Part shown: positions 55,077-63,921 of the stretch, piece by piece
Layout of the letters: the number at the start of each line of letters is the position of its first letter
Position numbering within the stretch: position 1 is the stretch's first letter
NCBI GenBank assembly: GCA_002937455.1
Contig: PTJZ01000010.1
Coordinates: 62,001-126,000, forward strand
Reading direction: 5' to 3'
From: Alphaproteobacteria bacterium MarineAlpha11_Bin1
GTDB taxonomy: Bacteria; Pseudomonadota; Alphaproteobacteria; MPNO01; UBA830
DNA: 64,000 nucleotides
Notes under the pieces: generated by a model
Database searches by the model: none
The model's input: only the letters and a program-made list of their open reading frames with translations
What the model was told of the DNA's origin: nothing
Translations under genes and position numbers: made by a program

Positions 55077-55649
55077 TCAATTTTCGTGGGTTTCAATTTT
55101 GTATCGGTTTAACAGTGGGGCTTGGGTCAAGCTGAAAAGTAGCATTAGGCCTATGCTTCCCCAAACCTTGAAGTTGACCCAGAACTCTTCGGTCTGAGTG
55201 CGCCAGACAAATTCATTTACAACGGCCATTACCAGAAAAAAAATTCCAAAATTGCGGCTCAGAAAATGCCATCCTTGATCAGTCATTGGCCAGGCCGCCC
55301 CCATCACCGGCTTAAGCAATGCTTTGCGGAATAACAGTCCACCAAGAAGGATCGCTGCGAAGAGAATTTGAACAATTGTCGGTTTCATTTTTATGAAGGT
55401 ATCATCGTTGAAGAACAATGTAAGACCGCCGAAAATCCCAACGACCACAGCCGTTATTACCGGCATCATCGGTACTCGACGGTTGATAATCAGTGATATG
55501 ACTAGTGCGATCGCGGTTGCCGCCATCAGAGCTCCGGTCGCGACGAAGAGATCGGCCTGGTAATAAGCGGCCAAAAAAACGACGAGCGGTCCGTATTCGG
55601 TTAGAGGTTTTATCCAACTAAACTTAGGCTTGTTTTTTTCAGTGTTCAT
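55077..55649 (-). CDS. yciB: Inner membrane septation-associated protein YciB (IspZ)
   Basis: A 190-aa membrane protein of the YciB/IspZ family with five predicted helices: KPLTEYGPLVVFLAAYY at the start, FNDDTFIKMKPTIVQILFA, VMGAAWPMTDQGWHFLSRN, NEFVWRTQTEEFWVNFKVWG near the end. All conserved blocks are recognisable. Implicated in envelope and septum synthesis. It is a core gene standing among accessory genes. Confidence 0.93.
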   Translation of the reverse strand: MNTEKNKPKFSWIKPLTEYGPLVVFLAAYYQADLFVATGALMAATAIALVISLIINRRVPMMPVITAVVVGIFGGLTLFFNDDTFIKMKPTIVQILFAAILLGGLLFRKALLKPVMGAAWPMTDQGWHFLSRNFGIFFLVMAVVNEFVWRTQTEEFWVNFKVWGSIGLMLLFSLTQAPLLNRYKIETHEN

Positions 55650-55840
55650 TTTTTCATCTGGGGCTTGAAAAGACTGGAAGCTTAATGACCCGACTCAGGT
55701 AGTGTAGATTGATCTCAAATTTACGACGGCCAATATAGTTTGCATTACTGTAAAGAAATAGGTGCCCCGGTCGGGTTACGAAATTATTTTAAGTTTGGCT
55801 TAATCGATAAATAGCTTGTCCGCTCAAAAGGGAAAGTAAA

Positions 55841-55912
55841 ATGAAACAAGTTCTTTTACTTCCTATTTGCCTCGAGAGCGGCCGTCAGTTATGTCCGCTC
55901 TATGAATGTTGA
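55841..55912 (+). CDS. Possible 23-aa leader ORF overlapping the MaoC gene start
   Basis: ATG 55841 with a good aagggaaag ribosome-binding site opens 23 codons (MKQVLLLPICLESGRQLCPL...) ending in TGA at 55910-55912, 11 bases inside the MaoC gene (ATG 55902) in another frame. MaoC has no clear Shine-Dalgarno of its own, so the leader may allow coupled translation. It may also be a chance ORF. Confidence 0.3.
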   Translation: MKQVLLLPICLESGRQLCPLYEC

Positions 55913-56393
55913 AACTGAAAAAATAAATGATGTAAAACCCGGCCCGGTTGTCGAAATTTTTCTCGAAGACATGGATATTGGCCACGTGTGTGAAGCTGGC
56001 ACTATTACGGTTACCGACGACGAAATAATAAGCTTTGCTGAGAGATACGACCCTTTGCCAATGCACGTCAGTGAACTGGGTGGCTTGGCCACGGTCCACG
56101 ATAGCCTGATCGCATCCGGTGTCCTTACTATCGCTCTAAAACAACGCTTGCAGATGAGTATAGCGCGTAACACTGCAATAATTGGCGCTGCAAGGATAGA
56201 GGAACTGAATTTTCTAAAACCAGTTCGCGGAGGGGACGAGTTGTCAATACGCCAAGAATGCGTCGGTAAACGCATGTCTAAAACTCGTTACGACCGTGGC
56301 TTAGTGACTTGGGAATTCTTTCTAAAAAACCAACGTCGAGAAATCGTATTCTCGTCGCGTGATGTGGTGATGGTGAGGCGACGTCCGGACTGA
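55902..56393 (+). CDS. MaoC-like hydratase
   Basis: A 163-aa hot-dog-fold (R)-specific enoyl-CoA hydratase-like protein. DPLPMHVSELGG matches the (D/S)xxPxHxD active-site region with Asp and His. FLKPVRGGDELSIRQECVGKR is the family's C-terminal strand pair. It would hydrate an enoyl-CoA next to the SDR and thiolase that follow. The start is ATG 55902, as no earlier start codon exists in frame. Confidence 0.86.
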   Translation: MNVETEKINDVKPGPVVEIFLEDMDIGHVCEAGTITVTDDEIISFAERYDPLPMHVSELGGLATVHDSLIASGVLTIALKQRLQMSIARNTAIIGAARIEELNFLKPVRGGDELSIRQECVGKRMSKTRYDRGLVTWEFFLKNQRREIVFSSRDVVMVRRRPD

Positions 56394-56396
56394 CCA

Positions 56397-56480
56397 ATGG
56401 GTATCCGAAAAATCCTACTTGTAATTCTTGTTGGGATCGTAGTCGCCATAATTGTGCGTATTCAGGCTGGTCCGCTTTAA
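56397..56480 (+). CDS. Possible 27-aa membrane peptide
   Basis: Begins 3 bases after the MaoC stop and encodes MGIRKILLVILVGIVVAIIV followed by RIQAGPL: a basic start, one hydrophobic helix and a short tail. It has the composition of a small membrane protein and a couplable position. No family was recognised, and chance cannot be excluded. Confidence 0.35.
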   Translation: MGIRKILLVILVGIVVAIIVRIQAGPL

Positions 56481-56765
56481 TGCAATTACCGGTTTTAATT
56501 TTATTACGCGGCTGGAGCCCTATTTTTGCGACGTTGGGTCAACACGCCGGTGAAAACTTCCTCGAACCCAGAAAATGATTATCGTAATGATATACGATCA
56601 TGGCTTCGCTGGTCGGGTGACATTGTGGCAACAGATTAGCGCAGCGGATTCACTTTCTATAACCGGCAGGATAAGTAGGTTATTGGATCGTCTCAGACGC
56701 TTTACACTTTCTTACGCCACCGATACCCTTAGATATCTAATTAATTTCATGTATCGGGATTAAAA

Positions 56766-57527
56766 ATGTCCGGAAGAGTCGAGGACAGGGTCTGCATTGT
56801 TACTGGTGCTGCACAGGGGATTGGGGCGACTTATGCACTGGCGTTAGCGACTGAAGGGGCAAAACTCGTGTTATCGGACATTGAGGATGCGTCGACTGTT
56901 GCCGAGCGAATTATATCAGGGGGGGGCAAAGCAATTTCTATACAAACGGATGTGTCGGATTGGTATTCCTGCCAGGAACTGGTGGAGTCGGCGACTGACG
57001 TTTATGGGCGTATAGATGTATTAATCAATAACGCAGCTATTTTCGGGAATCTTGATCGTGCCTCCATCGATGAAATTTCGCCCGAACTATTCCAGCGGGT
57101 GATGTCGGTGAACGTAGGTGGTACATTCTTGTGCGCAAAAGCCGTTGTACCGACAATGCGAGAGAGGGGATATGGCAAAATCGTAAATGTAACGACAAGC
57201 CGGATTTTTACGGGGCTGCCATTTTTTCTGCATTATGATGCGTCCAAAGGAGCCGTTTTCGGGATGACGCGAGCGCTAGCTAAGGAACTCGGAGATGATG
57301 GAATAAGGGTGAACGCGATCGCACCGGGTTCGACAATGTCGGAAAATGTAATCGCTCGGACCGATTGGCGTGATGGGGGTCCAGCTGCAAAGCTCGCCGG
57401 CCGGTCACTGAAACGTCTGCAACATCCTGAAGACCTTGTTGGAGCTTGTTTGTACTTCGCATCTGCCGAAAGTGATTTCACGACCGGCCAGACCTTGGTG
57501 GTCGACGGCGGTGGAGCAATGTGGTGA
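56766..57527 (+). CDS. SDR family oxidoreductase
   Basis: A 253-aa classical short-chain dehydrogenase. Cofactor motif TGAAQGIG near residue 14, acidic Asp in LSDIE that points to NAD preference, NNAAIFG, catalytic Ser in VTTSRIF, and Tyr/Lys in HYDASKGA. It may act as 3-hydroxyacyl-CoA or alcohol dehydrogenase between MaoC hydration and thiolysis. The next gene starts 56 bases later. Confidence 0.9.
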   Translation: MSGRVEDRVCIVTGAAQGIGATYALALATEGAKLVLSDIEDASTVAERIISGGGKAISIQTDVSDWYSCQELVESATDVYGRIDVLINNAAIFGNLDRASIDEISPELFQRVMSVNVGGTFLCAKAVVPTMRERGYGKIVNVTTSRIFTGLPFFLHYDASKGAVFGMTRALAKELGDDGIRVNAIAPGSTMSENVIARTDWRDGGPAAKLAGRSLKRLQHPEDLVGACLYFASAESDFTTGQTLVVDGGGAMW

Positions 57528-57583
57528 CGCTTGCTTGGCATGCTGGTGGTTGATAGAAGTTTGGATGGGAAAAGGGATTACAA

Positions 57584-58006
57584 ATGGCGCGGACTGCAGA
57601 AGATATTCACGAAAAATATCCGCTCGACGGTAAAGCTTTACGTCTGGCCGCCGATGGGACCCCTAGTATGATCGGTCTAGAATGTGGCGATTGTGGTACA
57701 AAGGCCTTTCCACCTGTGCCCGTATGTCCAGATTGCATGTCGGAAAATATTTTGGAGTTCAACTTGTCAGACAAAGGATCACTATATACTTGGTCTGTTG
57801 TACATGTTGCACCGTCCGGTTGGAAAGTTCCTTATATCTCTGGCTATGTTGACTTACCAGACGGGGTTCGTGTTTTTGCCCACATAGTTGGCACAGAGCC
57901 GGAGCAGCTGGAAATGGATATGGACGTTGAGCTAACGACGGCGGTTATTGGTCATAATAACGACGGGCCAGTCGAGACCTACGCCTTTAAACCGGTGTTA
58001 GGTTGA
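57584..58006 (+). CDS. Zn-ribbon/OB-fold protein (DUF35), thiolase partner
   Basis: A 140-aa ChsH2/DUF35-type acyl-CoA-associated protein. N-terminal helix, rubredoxin-like zinc ribbon CGDCGTKAFPPVPVCPDC, then an OB-fold (YTWSVVHVAP, SGYVDLPDGVRVFAHI). It assembles with SCP2-type thiolases and recruits CoA substrates; the thiolase starts 10 bases downstream. Confidence 0.9.
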   Translation: MARTAEDIHEKYPLDGKALRLAADGTPSMIGLECGDCGTKAFPPVPVCPDCMSENILEFNLSDKGSLYTWSVVHVAPSGWKVPYISGYVDLPDGVRVFAHIVGTEPEQLEMDMDVELTTAVIGHNNDGPVETYAFKPVLG

Positions 58007-58016
58007 GGAGAGATTT

Positions 58017-59156
58017 ATGCGCGACGTTGCTGTGATTGGCGTTGGAATGGTTCCGTTTGCCAAATATCGAGACAAATCCCTTGCTGAGATTGGTTGGCCA
58101 GCAGTTAAAAAAGCAATACAGGATTCGGGTGTTTCCAAAAGTCAAATCGAGGCGGCCTATTGTGGCTCGGCCCTCGGGGGTATGATGTCCGGACAGCGGG
58201 TCCTGAAACAACTCGGGATTACGGGACTTCCGATAACTAATGTCGAAAATGCCTGTTCCTCATCGTCTTCGGCTTTTCGCCAAGCTTATATCGCGGTCGC
58301 AGCGGGGGTTTGCGACATTGTCCTAGTGCTCGGTGTCGAGAAGTTGACCAAGTTCGGCGGCGGGACTTTGCCGCTCGAAAAAGAGGATTTCGAAGTTACC
58401 CACGGATTGGTGATGCCGGCGCTTTACGGTATGAGAGCTCGGCGATACATGCATGATTATGGCCTGACGGACGAAGAACTAGCGTCGGTGGCTGTTAAGG
58501 CGCATAAGCATGGTGCTAAAAACGAGGATGCGCAGTACCGCAATGAGGTCACACTCGAGGAAGTGATGAATGCGCGAGAAATCGCAGAGCCCTTCACTCT
58601 ATTGCATTGCTGTCCATCAGGAGATGGCGCAGCGGCGGTGGTTATAGCGTCAGCAGAAAAGGCTCGACAGTTTACAACCATACCTGTGCGGATAGCGTGT
58701 TCCGAAGTCAATTCTGGCAAATACATGACTGGATTTCGAGATATGACGACACCGGAGATTACCGTTAGGGGTGCTAAACAGGCGTATGAAGAGGCAGACA
58801 TCGGGCCGGAAGACGTTGACGTTGCCGAGGTACATGATGCTTTCACCATTGCTGAATTACTTTATTACGAGGCCCTCGGATTCTGTGGACGCGGAGAGGC
58901 TGCGAAGTTACTTTCAGACGGCGAAACTTCAATCGGCGGGCGCATTCCGGTAAATCCATCCGGCGGCTTACTTTCAAAAGGTCACCCAATCGGGGCTACT
59001 GGCGTCGCCCAGATCGTCGAAGTTGTAAGACAATTACGCGGGGAGGCGGGTGATCGTCAAGTTGAAGGTGCCAAGGTCGGTCTAACTCATTGTACGGGTG
59101 GCGGTATATCTGGTTTTGACCACGGTGCCTGCTCTATCCATATGTTTTCGGTGTAA
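58017..59156 (+). CDS. Thiolase family protein (SCP2-thiolase type)
   Basis: A 379-aa thiolase that cleaves or forms beta-ketoacyl-CoA. Nucleophilic Cys in VENACSSSSSAFRQAY (near residue 80), His in PSGGLLSKGHPIGATG, and the second Cys in GLTHCTGGGISGF. It pairs with the preceding DUF35 protein, as in steroid and other long side-chain degraders. Its stop is just before the FAD-subunit start (59158). Confidence 0.92.
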   Translation: MRDVAVIGVGMVPFAKYRDKSLAEIGWPAVKKAIQDSGVSKSQIEAAYCGSALGGMMSGQRVLKQLGITGLPITNVENACSSSSSAFRQAYIAVAAGVCDIVLVLGVEKLTKFGGGTLPLEKEDFEVTHGLVMPALYGMRARRYMHDYGLTDEELASVAVKAHKHGAKNEDAQYRNEVTLEEVMNAREIAEPFTLLHCCPSGDGAAAVVIASAEKARQFTTIPVRIACSEVNSGKYMTGFRDMTTPEITVRGAKQAYEEADIGPEDVDVAEVHDAFTIAELLYYEALGFCGRGEAAKLLSDGETSIGGRIPVNPSGGLLSKGHPIGATGVAQIVEVVRQLRGEAGDRQVEGAKVGLTHCTGGGISGFDHGACSIHMFSV

Positions 59157-59157
59157 A

Positions 59158-60042
59158 ATGAAACCTCCTCCGTTTAATTATCATGATCCAAGAAGCATCG
59201 ACGATGCCGTCGCGTTGTTATCCGAAAAAGACAATGCCAAAGTACTCGCGGGCGGCCAGTCTTTAATGCCGATGCTAAATATGCGTTTTGTATTGCCTGA
59301 CGATGTAATCGACATAAATAAAATCGAGGAATTGTCATTTATCCGAGACGACGGTGATGCGTTGGTCTTCGGGGGTACTACTCGCCAGCGCAATATAGAA
59401 TTTTCCGATCTGGTGGAGCAGAAAATACCACTTATGAAAGAGGCAATTCTAAACGTGGGGCACCGGCAGACCCGTAACCGAGGTACTTTCGGTGGATCGT
59501 TATCTCATCTCGACCCGAGCGCTGAGTTACCGACGGTGTCAATCGCTCAGGATGCAATTGTGACCGTTCGGAAAAAGGGAGGTGACCGTACAATTCCTAT
59601 GGCGGATTTTTCCATTGGCTATATGACGCCGTCTTTTGACCTTGACGAAATGGTTACTGATATTCGGGTCCCGGTTTGGCCTCAAGGTCATGGCTATGCA
59701 TTCGTTGAATTCGCGAGGCGTCACGGTGATTACGCTATCACTTCATCAGCTGTCCTGCTTGACGTCTCCGAAGGTGGAACGATATCACGGGCCAGTGTCA
59801 CGGTCGGCGGTGTAGGGCCCGCTCCGCTCCGGGTAATTTCTGTTGAGGATGGACTTGTAGGTCAGGTCGGATCAAAGGAATTGTTTACGGAAATCGCCGA
59901 AAAATGTCGGGAAATCGACGCAATGGAAGATGTCTACGCGCCTGCCTGGTACCGCCAGCATCTTGCAGCGGTACTAACGCGGCGGGCATTAGCCAAGGCG
60001 TTCAGTCGAGCTGACAAAGGAATGGAGATGATCCTGAGATGA
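59158..60042 (+). CDS. Molybdenum hydroxylase FAD subunit (CoxM/XdhB-like)
   Basis: A 294-aa FAD-binding subunit of a xanthine dehydrogenase-family enzyme. FAD motifs LAGGQSLMPMLNMR and NRGTFGGSLSHLDPSAELP are both present. I chose ATG 59158, where homology starts (KPPPFNYHDP), rather than ATG 59098 within the thiolase. It overlaps the iron-sulfur subunit gene by ATGA. Confidence 0.92.
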   Translation: MKPPPFNYHDPRSIDDAVALLSEKDNAKVLAGGQSLMPMLNMRFVLPDDVIDINKIEELSFIRDDGDALVFGGTTRQRNIEFSDLVEQKIPLMKEAILNVGHRQTRNRGTFGGSLSHLDPSAELPTVSIAQDAIVTVRKKGGDRTIPMADFSIGYMTPSFDLDEMVTDIRVPVWPQGHGYAFVEFARRHGDYAITSSAVLLDVSEGGTISRASVTVGGVGPAPLRVISVEDGLVGQVGSKELFTEIAEKCREIDAMEDVYAPAWYRQHLAAVLTRRALAKAFSRADKGMEMILR

Positions 60043-60524
60043 GTGATCGTAGAACCATTTCCGTAACAATTAATGGTGAAACCTTTGAACGCGAGGTCGA
60101 GACGCGTCTCCATCTCGCCGATTTCATTCGGCACGAATGCCTTTTAACTGGCACCCATGTCGGTTGTGAGCACGGTGTATGCGGGGCATGTACAATTCTT
60201 TTAAACGGACAGACGGCGCGATCTTGCCTCATGCTCGCGGTACAGGCCGACGGTCAAGAGATAAAAACGGTCGAGGGTATTGCGCCGAATAACGAAGAGC
60301 TTCACCCTCTTCAGCAGGCTTTCCAGGATAATCACGGGCTACAATGCGGTTTCTGCACGCCGGGCATGCTTACAACACTAATTGAATTTCTTGATGAAAA
60401 TCCCGATCCAACTGAACGCGAAGTTCGAGAAGCTATCAGCGGGAATTTGTGTAGGTGTACTGGTTATCAGGGTATTGTTGCTGCCGCCCTTGATGCAGCG
60501 AAAAGGCTTCAGGCAGGGAGCTGA
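60039..60524 (+). CDS. Molybdenum hydroxylase [2Fe-2S] subunit (CoxS-like)
   Basis: A 161-aa subunit with a plant-type [2Fe-2S] cluster (CEHGVCGACTILLNG) and a second cluster in the helical domain (CGFCTPGM ... CRCTGYQGI), passing electrons from the Mo centre to FAD. All eight Cys are present. The start overlaps the FAD-subunit stop, and the large subunit follows after 5 bases. Confidence 0.95.
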   Translation: MSDRRTISVTINGETFEREVETRLHLADFIRHECLLTGTHVGCEHGVCGACTILLNGQTARSCLMLAVQADGQEIKTVEGIAPNNEELHPLQQAFQDNHGLQCGFCTPGMLTTLIEFLDENPDPTEREVREAISGNLCRCTGYQGIVAAALDAAKRLQAGS

Positions 60525-60529
60525 GCTCT

Positions 60530-62854
60530 ATGGGCGCCAAGATGTTCGGTGCGCGGGTCCCACGGCTGGAAGATCCGCGACTGCTGACAGGGTATGGAAA
60601 CTATACAGACGACTTTCATCTGACAGGTATGCTGGAGGCGGCATTCGTACGCAGTCCTCATAGTCATGCGAAAATCATCAAAATAGATAAGACTGCGGCG
60701 TTGAAACATGAAGGGGTTGTAGCCATCTACACGGCTTCCGATCTTCCAGAATATCTCCGCGATACTACAGTGCCATTCCAGGTACCCAACCCAGCGATTT
60801 CGCAACCATTTCAGCAACGTTTGTTGGAAGATCGCGAGGTTTGTTTTTCCGGTGAACCTATAGCGCTAATTGTCGCAGATACCCGTTATAATGCAGAAGA
60901 TGCAGCTACACTCATCGAAATAGAATATGAAGTCCTGCCGGGAGCTGCAGATTGTAAAACTTCCCTCGAGAACGACGCTCCACTCTGCCATACTCAGTCT
61001 TTAAATAATGAAGGTGCTAAATACACCGTTGGATATGGCGATCTCGATGCCGCATTTTCTAAAGCGGATTTGATCCACCGGGAGGAGTATTGGATCCACC
61101 GTGGTGGCGGCTTTGCGATTGAAAACCGCGCTGTAGTCGCGGAGTATGATGAACTATACGACATGTTGACCATCTGGTCGGCGACGCAATCGCCCTTCCT
61201 AGTGAAACAAAATATTGTCGATATGTTGGGCTGGGAAGCAGACAAAGTTCGGGTCATTGCGCCCGATGTCGGTGGCGGGTTTGGGCCGAAAACTGTCTAC
61301 TACGTGGAGGAAGCTCTTATCCCGGTTATTGCCAAGGATCTCGGCAGGCCCGTGAAGTGGATCGAGGACCGTCGTGAGAACTTTCTGGCTACAAATATGG
61401 AGCGCGACCAATACTGGGATATGGAAATCGCGGTTGATCGGCACGGCAAACTTCTGGGTGTGCGCGGAAATATGATCCATGATACCGGTGCCTACATGCC
61501 TTGGGGTATAATTTCGCCTTACATTTCCGCAACCACATTGCCGGGTCCCTACATACTGCCAGCTTACGAATTGGAAACGCGGGTTGCGTTGACCAACAAG
61601 GTGGCGGTTACGCCAGTACGAGGGGCAGGTCGGCCGCAGGCGGTGTTTGCCATGGAGAGGCTTCTGGATCGAGCAGCTGATAAGCTCGATATTGACCGTG
61701 CTGAAATACGTCGTCGGAATCTTATTCCGAAAGAGGATATGCCTTATGCTTTGGGCCTGATTTTCCGGGACGGGAAACCGATGACGTACGACTCCGGCGA
61801 TTACCCAAAATGTCAAGCGGAGGCAATGCGGCTTGGTGACTATGAAGGTTTTCAAGCACGTCAGAATGCTGCCCGGGCAAAAGGAAGGCATATCGGTATC
61901 GGCATAGCAAACTACGTGGAGGGCACCGGGCTCGGCCCATTCGAAGGAGCAACAGTGCGAATACAACCTTCTGGTCGGATATGTATTTATACTGGTGGAG
62001 GTGATTCAGGTCAGGGTCACTGGACTACTCTGGCTCAGGTTTGCGCAGATAAGTTCGGGGTAAAACTTGAAGATATTGACGTCCAAAAGGGTGATACTGG
62101 AAAAATCGCGTCGGGTGTTGGGACATTCGCCAGTCGGATAGCTGTTAATGCCGGTTCATCAGTACATCTAGCATCGACTGAGGTACGAGAAAAGGCAATC
62201 AAGGTAGCGGCCCACATGCTTGAAGCTGCTGAGGAAGACATGGATATCGAAAATGGTCGGGTGGTAGTCAAAGGGTCCGATCTTTCGGTGCCGCTATCAG
62301 ATGTTGCACGTGCTGTGCAGGGGATGCCTGGATTTTCGTTGCCGGGTGGAGTCGAGCCCGGACTCGAAGCCACACACTACTTTTCACCATCACAATCGGC
62401 CTATTGCAACGGTACCGCGGTAGTAGAGGTCGAGGTTGATCCAGATACGGGCAATGTTGAAATTCTAAATTATTCTATGGCCCATGATTCCGGTACGTTG
62501 ATCAATCCCTTCGTCGTTGATGGACAGGTGCAGGGTGCGGTAGCGCAGGGCGTTGGTAACTCGCTGCTCGAATGGATGGTATACGATGATAACGCTAACC
62601 CAGTGTCCGCTACATTTGCGGAATACCTACTTCCGTCAGCGCCGGAAACGCCAAATGTTGATGTTACCCATGTCGAGTCACCGACCCCTATAAACCCGCT
62701 TGGTGTGAAAGGTGCGGGTGAAGGGGGCACAATACCGGCGGCTGCCGCTATCATCGCAGCTATTGAGGACGCTTTATCGCCTTGGGAAGTCAGGATTTCG
62801 GGCGCGCCCGTTACGCCATCAATCATTGCCGAAAAGGTACGTGCGAAGGCGTAA
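60530..62854 (+). CDS. Molybdenum hydroxylase large subunit (molybdopterin-binding)
   Basis: A 774-aa large subunit of the xanthine dehydrogenase/aldehyde oxidase family. The N-terminal domain (RVPRLEDPRLLTGYGNYTDD) is followed by the Moco domains with VGGGFGPK, VTPVRGAGRPQAVFAMERL and the catalytic Glu in GVKGAGEGGTIP. The form I CO dehydrogenase signature (CSFR) is absent, so it is not a CO dehydrogenase. It hydroxylates an aromatic, heteroaromatic or aldehyde carbon next to a nitrogen or carbonyl, and works with the two preceding subunits. Confidence 0.93.
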   Translation: MGAKMFGARVPRLEDPRLLTGYGNYTDDFHLTGMLEAAFVRSPHSHAKIIKIDKTAALKHEGVVAIYTASDLPEYLRDTTVPFQVPNPAISQPFQQRLLEDREVCFSGEPIALIVADTRYNAEDAATLIEIEYEVLPGAADCKTSLENDAPLCHTQSLNNEGAKYTVGYGDLDAAFSKADLIHREEYWIHRGGGFAIENRAVVAEYDELYDMLTIWSATQSPFLVKQNIVDMLGWEADKVRVIAPDVGGGFGPKTVYYVEEALIPVIAKDLGRPVKWIEDRRENFLATNMERDQYWDMEIAVDRHGKLLGVRGNMIHDTGAYMPWGIISPYISATTLPGPYILPAYELETRVALTNKVAVTPVRGAGRPQAVFAMERLLDRAADKLDIDRAEIRRRNLIPKEDMPYALGLIFRDGKPMTYDSGDYPKCQAEAMRLGDYEGFQARQNAARAKGRHIGIGIANYVEGTGLGPFEGATVRIQPSGRICIYTGGGDSGQGHWTTLAQVCADKFGVKLEDIDVQKGDTGKIASGVGTFASRIAVNAGSSVHLASTEVREKAIKVAAHMLEAAEEDMDIENGRVVVKGSDLSVPLSDVARAVQGMPGFSLPGGVEPGLEATHYFSPSQSAYCNGTAVVEVEVDPDTGNVEILNYSMAHDSGTLINPFVVDGQVQGAVAQGVGNSLLEWMVYDDNANPVSATFAEYLLPSAPETPNVDVTHVESPTPINPLGVKGAGEGGTIPAAAAIIAAIEDALSPWEVRISGAPVTPSIIAEKVRAKA

Positions 62855-62908
62855 ACATTCCGGGTGACGCAGTCACTCAGCACTTACCCTTGATAGTGAA
62901 CTAAGAAT

Positions 62909-63724
62909 TCATGAGTAATACGGGTTTGACCCTGCCGTGTGATCCGTTACGTCAACTACCTGAGCGACAGATGGAATTAATTTTTTAATTTCGACTTCAA
63001 CACCCTGTCTAAGCGTAGCAGAGGATGCGGAACAGCCTTGGCACCCACCCTCTAGTCGCACGAATACAGTGTTTTCCTTCACATCTATCAAGGATATATG
63101 TCCACCATGGCCGGCTACCTGAGGGTTAATTTGCTCTTCCAGTAATTGGAGGATCGCTTTACCCTCCTCTGTTTGGAGACCCGGACGATCCTCTAAGTCA
63201 ATAGCGTCGCGGACGTCTTCAACTTCTGGAACGTAATGCTTTAGCATGTTTTGAATCGGCTGAAGCAAGCCGTACGCCGAACCTTCAAAGCGTAAATAGG
63301 CGATACCATCCTTAAAGGCTCTAAAAGTTATATCGCCGCCACCATCCTTCGCAGCTGCGCGAATACGAGTCTCAACAATCTCCTTAATCTCTGCAGCCGG
63401 TCCTGTGAGCTCATCATCTACTTCTTCTACGGTGGCAATTGCGGCCTCGTCCACAACTGCCGCGCCAGACATAAAATGATCCATCAACGCAGCTAAAATC
63501 CGCGGACGCAGATCGTGCCATTCGACCTCTATTGACTTTGTGACAAGAACATCGTCCGCGCCCAAAGTAACCTTTAAAACGGTGTTAAGTTCAAACAAGC
63601 GTTTCGCCAATGGTGAACGCGCGGAATCTACTGCAGTAAACACGGCACCAGGCCCGTAAACATCGCGCCCGGGAATGAAACGCAGAGTATCGTTATGGGC
63701 AGTCTCTTCAGTTTGAATAAACAT
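62909..63724 (-). CDS. Nfu-type Fe-S scaffold protein with duplicated NifU-C domain
   Basis: A 271-aa iron-sulfur carrier. Nfu N-terminal domain (MFIQTEETAHNDTLRFIPGR, about 1-88). Then two NifU C-terminal domains in tandem: residues about 110-176 (DGGGDITFRAFKDGIAYLRFEG), where the cluster CxxC is replaced by SAYG, and residues about 185-262 with intact C228-Q-G-C231. Ordinary alphaproteobacterial Nfu is about 185-190 aa with one such domain. Only the last domain can hold a cluster. It lies convergent with the molybdenum hydroxylase operon, 54 bases away. Confidence 0.88.
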   Translation of the reverse strand: MFIQTEETAHNDTLRFIPGRDVYGPGAVFTAVDSARSPLAKRLFELNTVLKVTLGADDVLVTKSIEVEWHDLRPRILAALMDHFMSGAAVVDEAAIATVEEVDDELTGPAAEIKEIVETRIRAAAKDGGGDITFRAFKDGIAYLRFEGSAYGLLQPIQNMLKHYVPEVEDVRDAIDLEDRPGLQTEEGKAILQLLEEQINPQVAGHGGHISLIDVKENTVFVRLEGGCQGCSASSATLRQGVEVEIKKLIPSVAQVVDVTDHTAGSNPYYS

Positions 63725-63921
63725 TGACCCCTCCGTAACTTCTAATCTCTAGAGAGAAATATAAGGTTTTTAAATCGAAAGAAAACCCGGGACTTTCGAC
63801 AAACTAGTTATCTCCCATGAGTAATTTACAAAAATTTCCAGGAAGATAAATCCCGGTTATTAGAGAGAATAAATGATTTAAACTGCGAATATATCTTTTT
63901 TAAACAAATTTTGAGAGCACT

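Noticed and set aside
56575..56763. 62-codon ORF before the SDR gene
   Set aside because: No family resemblance and no Shine-Dalgarno; probably intergenic sequence.
60530..62854. Carbon monoxide dehydrogenase (CoxL)
   Set aside because: The form I active-site CSFR signature is missing; the corresponding segment reads PVRGAGRPQAVF, typical of other molybdenum hydroxylases.
62864..62876. gtgac/gtcac inverted repeat as terminator of the molybdenum hydroxylase operon
   Set aside because: Only five base pairs and no T tract.
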